7,150 bases of DNA from Rhodothermia bacterium (lineage in GTDB: Bacteria > Bacteroidota > Rhodothermia > Rhodothermales > JABDKH01). Positions 6,670-7,150 of the stretch are shown here, in pieces. Numbering within the stretch: the first letter of the stretch is position 1; each line of letters opens with the position of its first letter. The position numbers were made by a program, and so were the translations under genes. The stretch spans positions 1 through 7,150 of the forward strand of contig JAUIJQ010000158.1 of assembly GCA_030431165.1 (NCBI GenBank). Reading direction: 5' to 3'. The notes below the pieces were generated by a model. The model was not told the DNA's origin, did no database searches, and worked only from the letters and a program-made list of their open reading frames with translations.

Positions 6670-6760
6670 CCTGCCTTGTTCCTGCCACGTGACCCGACCA
6701 ATTTAGTCTATTTATATAGTTTTTATTTGCAAAAGCCCCTCTTCGGCATAAATTCGAGAC

Positions 6761-7150
6761 ATGAAGCGCAGCAAGTACCTGGAACACCTCTCCCACGACC
6801 ATCACGCGGGCCTGCAAATGGTCGCCCGCATTGTCAAAGACCTGCAAGACGGCGCCCCCGCCTCTCGTCTTGCCCAGTTGGTCAGGGACTTCTGGGCTTC
6901 AGATCTCGAGCACCACTTCGACGAAGAAGAGCGCCTGCTGCTTCCACTCATGACGCGACCACCACTTGCGGAGCTTGGTCGCCGGATGAAGGACGAGCAC
7001 CTGTTACTCCGTCAACTCGCTCACCATGAGCACGATCATGAAGGAAAGCTGGCACAGTTCGCCGACGTCCTTAAGCAGCACATCCGGTTTGAAGAGCGCG
7101 AACTCTTTCCCGCCGTCGAGACAAACGTGCCAGATCACGTCCTCCTTGCG
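6761..7150 (+). CDS. Hemerythrin-like HHE-domain protein, 3' end cut by the window
   Basis: The ATG at 6761 opens a frame that stays open for 130 codons to the window edge. The protein has the four-helix HHE hemerythrin pattern. LSHDHHAGL (residues 10-18) gives the helix-1 His; LEHHFDEEERLLLP (51-64) gives the HxxxE pair; KDEH (77-80) gives the third site; and KQHIRFEERELFP (105-117) gives the last HxxxE pair. All expected di-iron ligands appear present. There is no ScdA_N domain and no signal peptide, so it is a simple cytoplasmic hemerythrin-like protein; the family binds O2, NO or iron, or senses them. It is divergent from RIC across a shared promoter region, suggesting joint control and a role in nitrosative or oxygen stress. 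Only a short C-terminal end should be missing, since the domain is nearly complete. An exact role cannot be assigned. Confidence 0.9.
   Translation, partial: MKRSKYLEHLSHDHHAGLQMVARIVKDLQDGAPASRLAQLVRDFWASDLEHHFDEEERLLLPLMTRPPLAELGRRMKDEHLLLRQLAHHEHDHEGKLAQFADVLKQHIRFEERELFPAVETNVPDHVLLA

Larger units (their letters stand above)
6570..6760. promoter_or_regulatory. Shared divergent promoter region of the RIC and hemerythrin-like genes
   Basis: This 191-base gap separates two divergent genes, so it must hold their promoters. Bases about 6700-6734 are very AT-rich against a GC-rich background. They include CTATTTATATAG (6708-6719, an imperfect palindrome), TATAGT (6715-6720) and TTTATTTG (6722-6729). 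The last differs at one position from the Bacteroidota -7 element TAnnTTTG and lies about 31 bases before the hemerythrin-like ATG; TTTGCAAA (6726-6733) overlaps it as a palindrome. I found no convincing -33/-35 partner. No clear FNR/HcpR or NsrR site was recognised. Confidence 0.45.

Noticed and set aside
6570..6701. Upstream ATG extension of the RIC gene
   Set aside because: The extra 44 residues precede a domain that starts right after the ATG at 6569, and the DNA there carries the repeats and part of the likely promoter region.
6589..7029. Plus-strand open frame of 146 codons over the RIC/hemerythrin intergenic region
   Set aside because: It is low-complexity, Arg/Pro-rich, and conflicts with the in-frame hemerythrin-like gene starting at 6761, which has clear metal-ligand motifs.
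1..7150. CRISPR array, tRNA/rRNA genes, insertion sequences
   Set aside because: No regularly spaced repeats, no tRNA-like cloverleaf or rRNA signatures, and no transposase motifs or terminal inverted repeats were recognised on either strand.

Overview
The window looks like chromosomal DNA of a GC-rich, non-model Gram-negative bacterium, most likely in or near Rhodothermota/Bacteroidota. Three things point there: a fragment at the left edge that reads like the tail of a type IX secretion (T9SS) sorting domain, a lipoprotein whose lipobox Cys is followed by an acidic Asp/Ser-rich stretch, and an ECF-like sigma factor of the TIGR02999 type next to a Ser/Thr kinase with a membrane helix and TPR-like C-terminus. 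Shine-Dalgarno sequences are weak or absent, which fits. Gemmatimonadota and other phyla that carry such sigma/kinase pairs are not excluded.

Left part (1-843): the last codons of a probable T9SS-exported protein converge on a small minus-strand lipoprotein gene (116-616). The 227-base divergent intergenic region that follows holds a 12-bp tandem duplication and a perfect 8-bp inverted repeat.

Middle part (844-5772): three plus-strand genes that may form one transcription unit. They are the sigma factor (844-1425), a receptor-type Ser/Thr kinase locus (1515-3750) and a fused permease-ATPase ABC exporter (3820-5772). The kinase locus is broken. Its catalytic part ends in the wrong frame near 2452-2465, and the rest of the protein (end of the kinase domain, membrane helix, TPR-like region) continues in another frame. 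The roughly 35-40 residues normally found between the two parts are missing, so this looks like an out-of-frame deletion rather than a point frameshift. The catalytic-loop Asn is also replaced by His, so the kinase may have been losing function.

Right part (5829-7150): two di-iron hemerythrin-fold genes are divergently arranged. RIC/ScdA (minus strand), which repairs Fe-S clusters after nitrosative or oxidative damage, faces a smaller HHE hemerythrin-like gene that runs off the right edge. They share a 191-base intergenic region with short repeats and a very AT-rich core that probably contains the promoters. This part is a plausible NO/O2-stress module, unrelated to the sigma-kinase-ABC block. 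No RNA gene, CRISPR array, insertion sequence or clear intrinsic terminator was seen.
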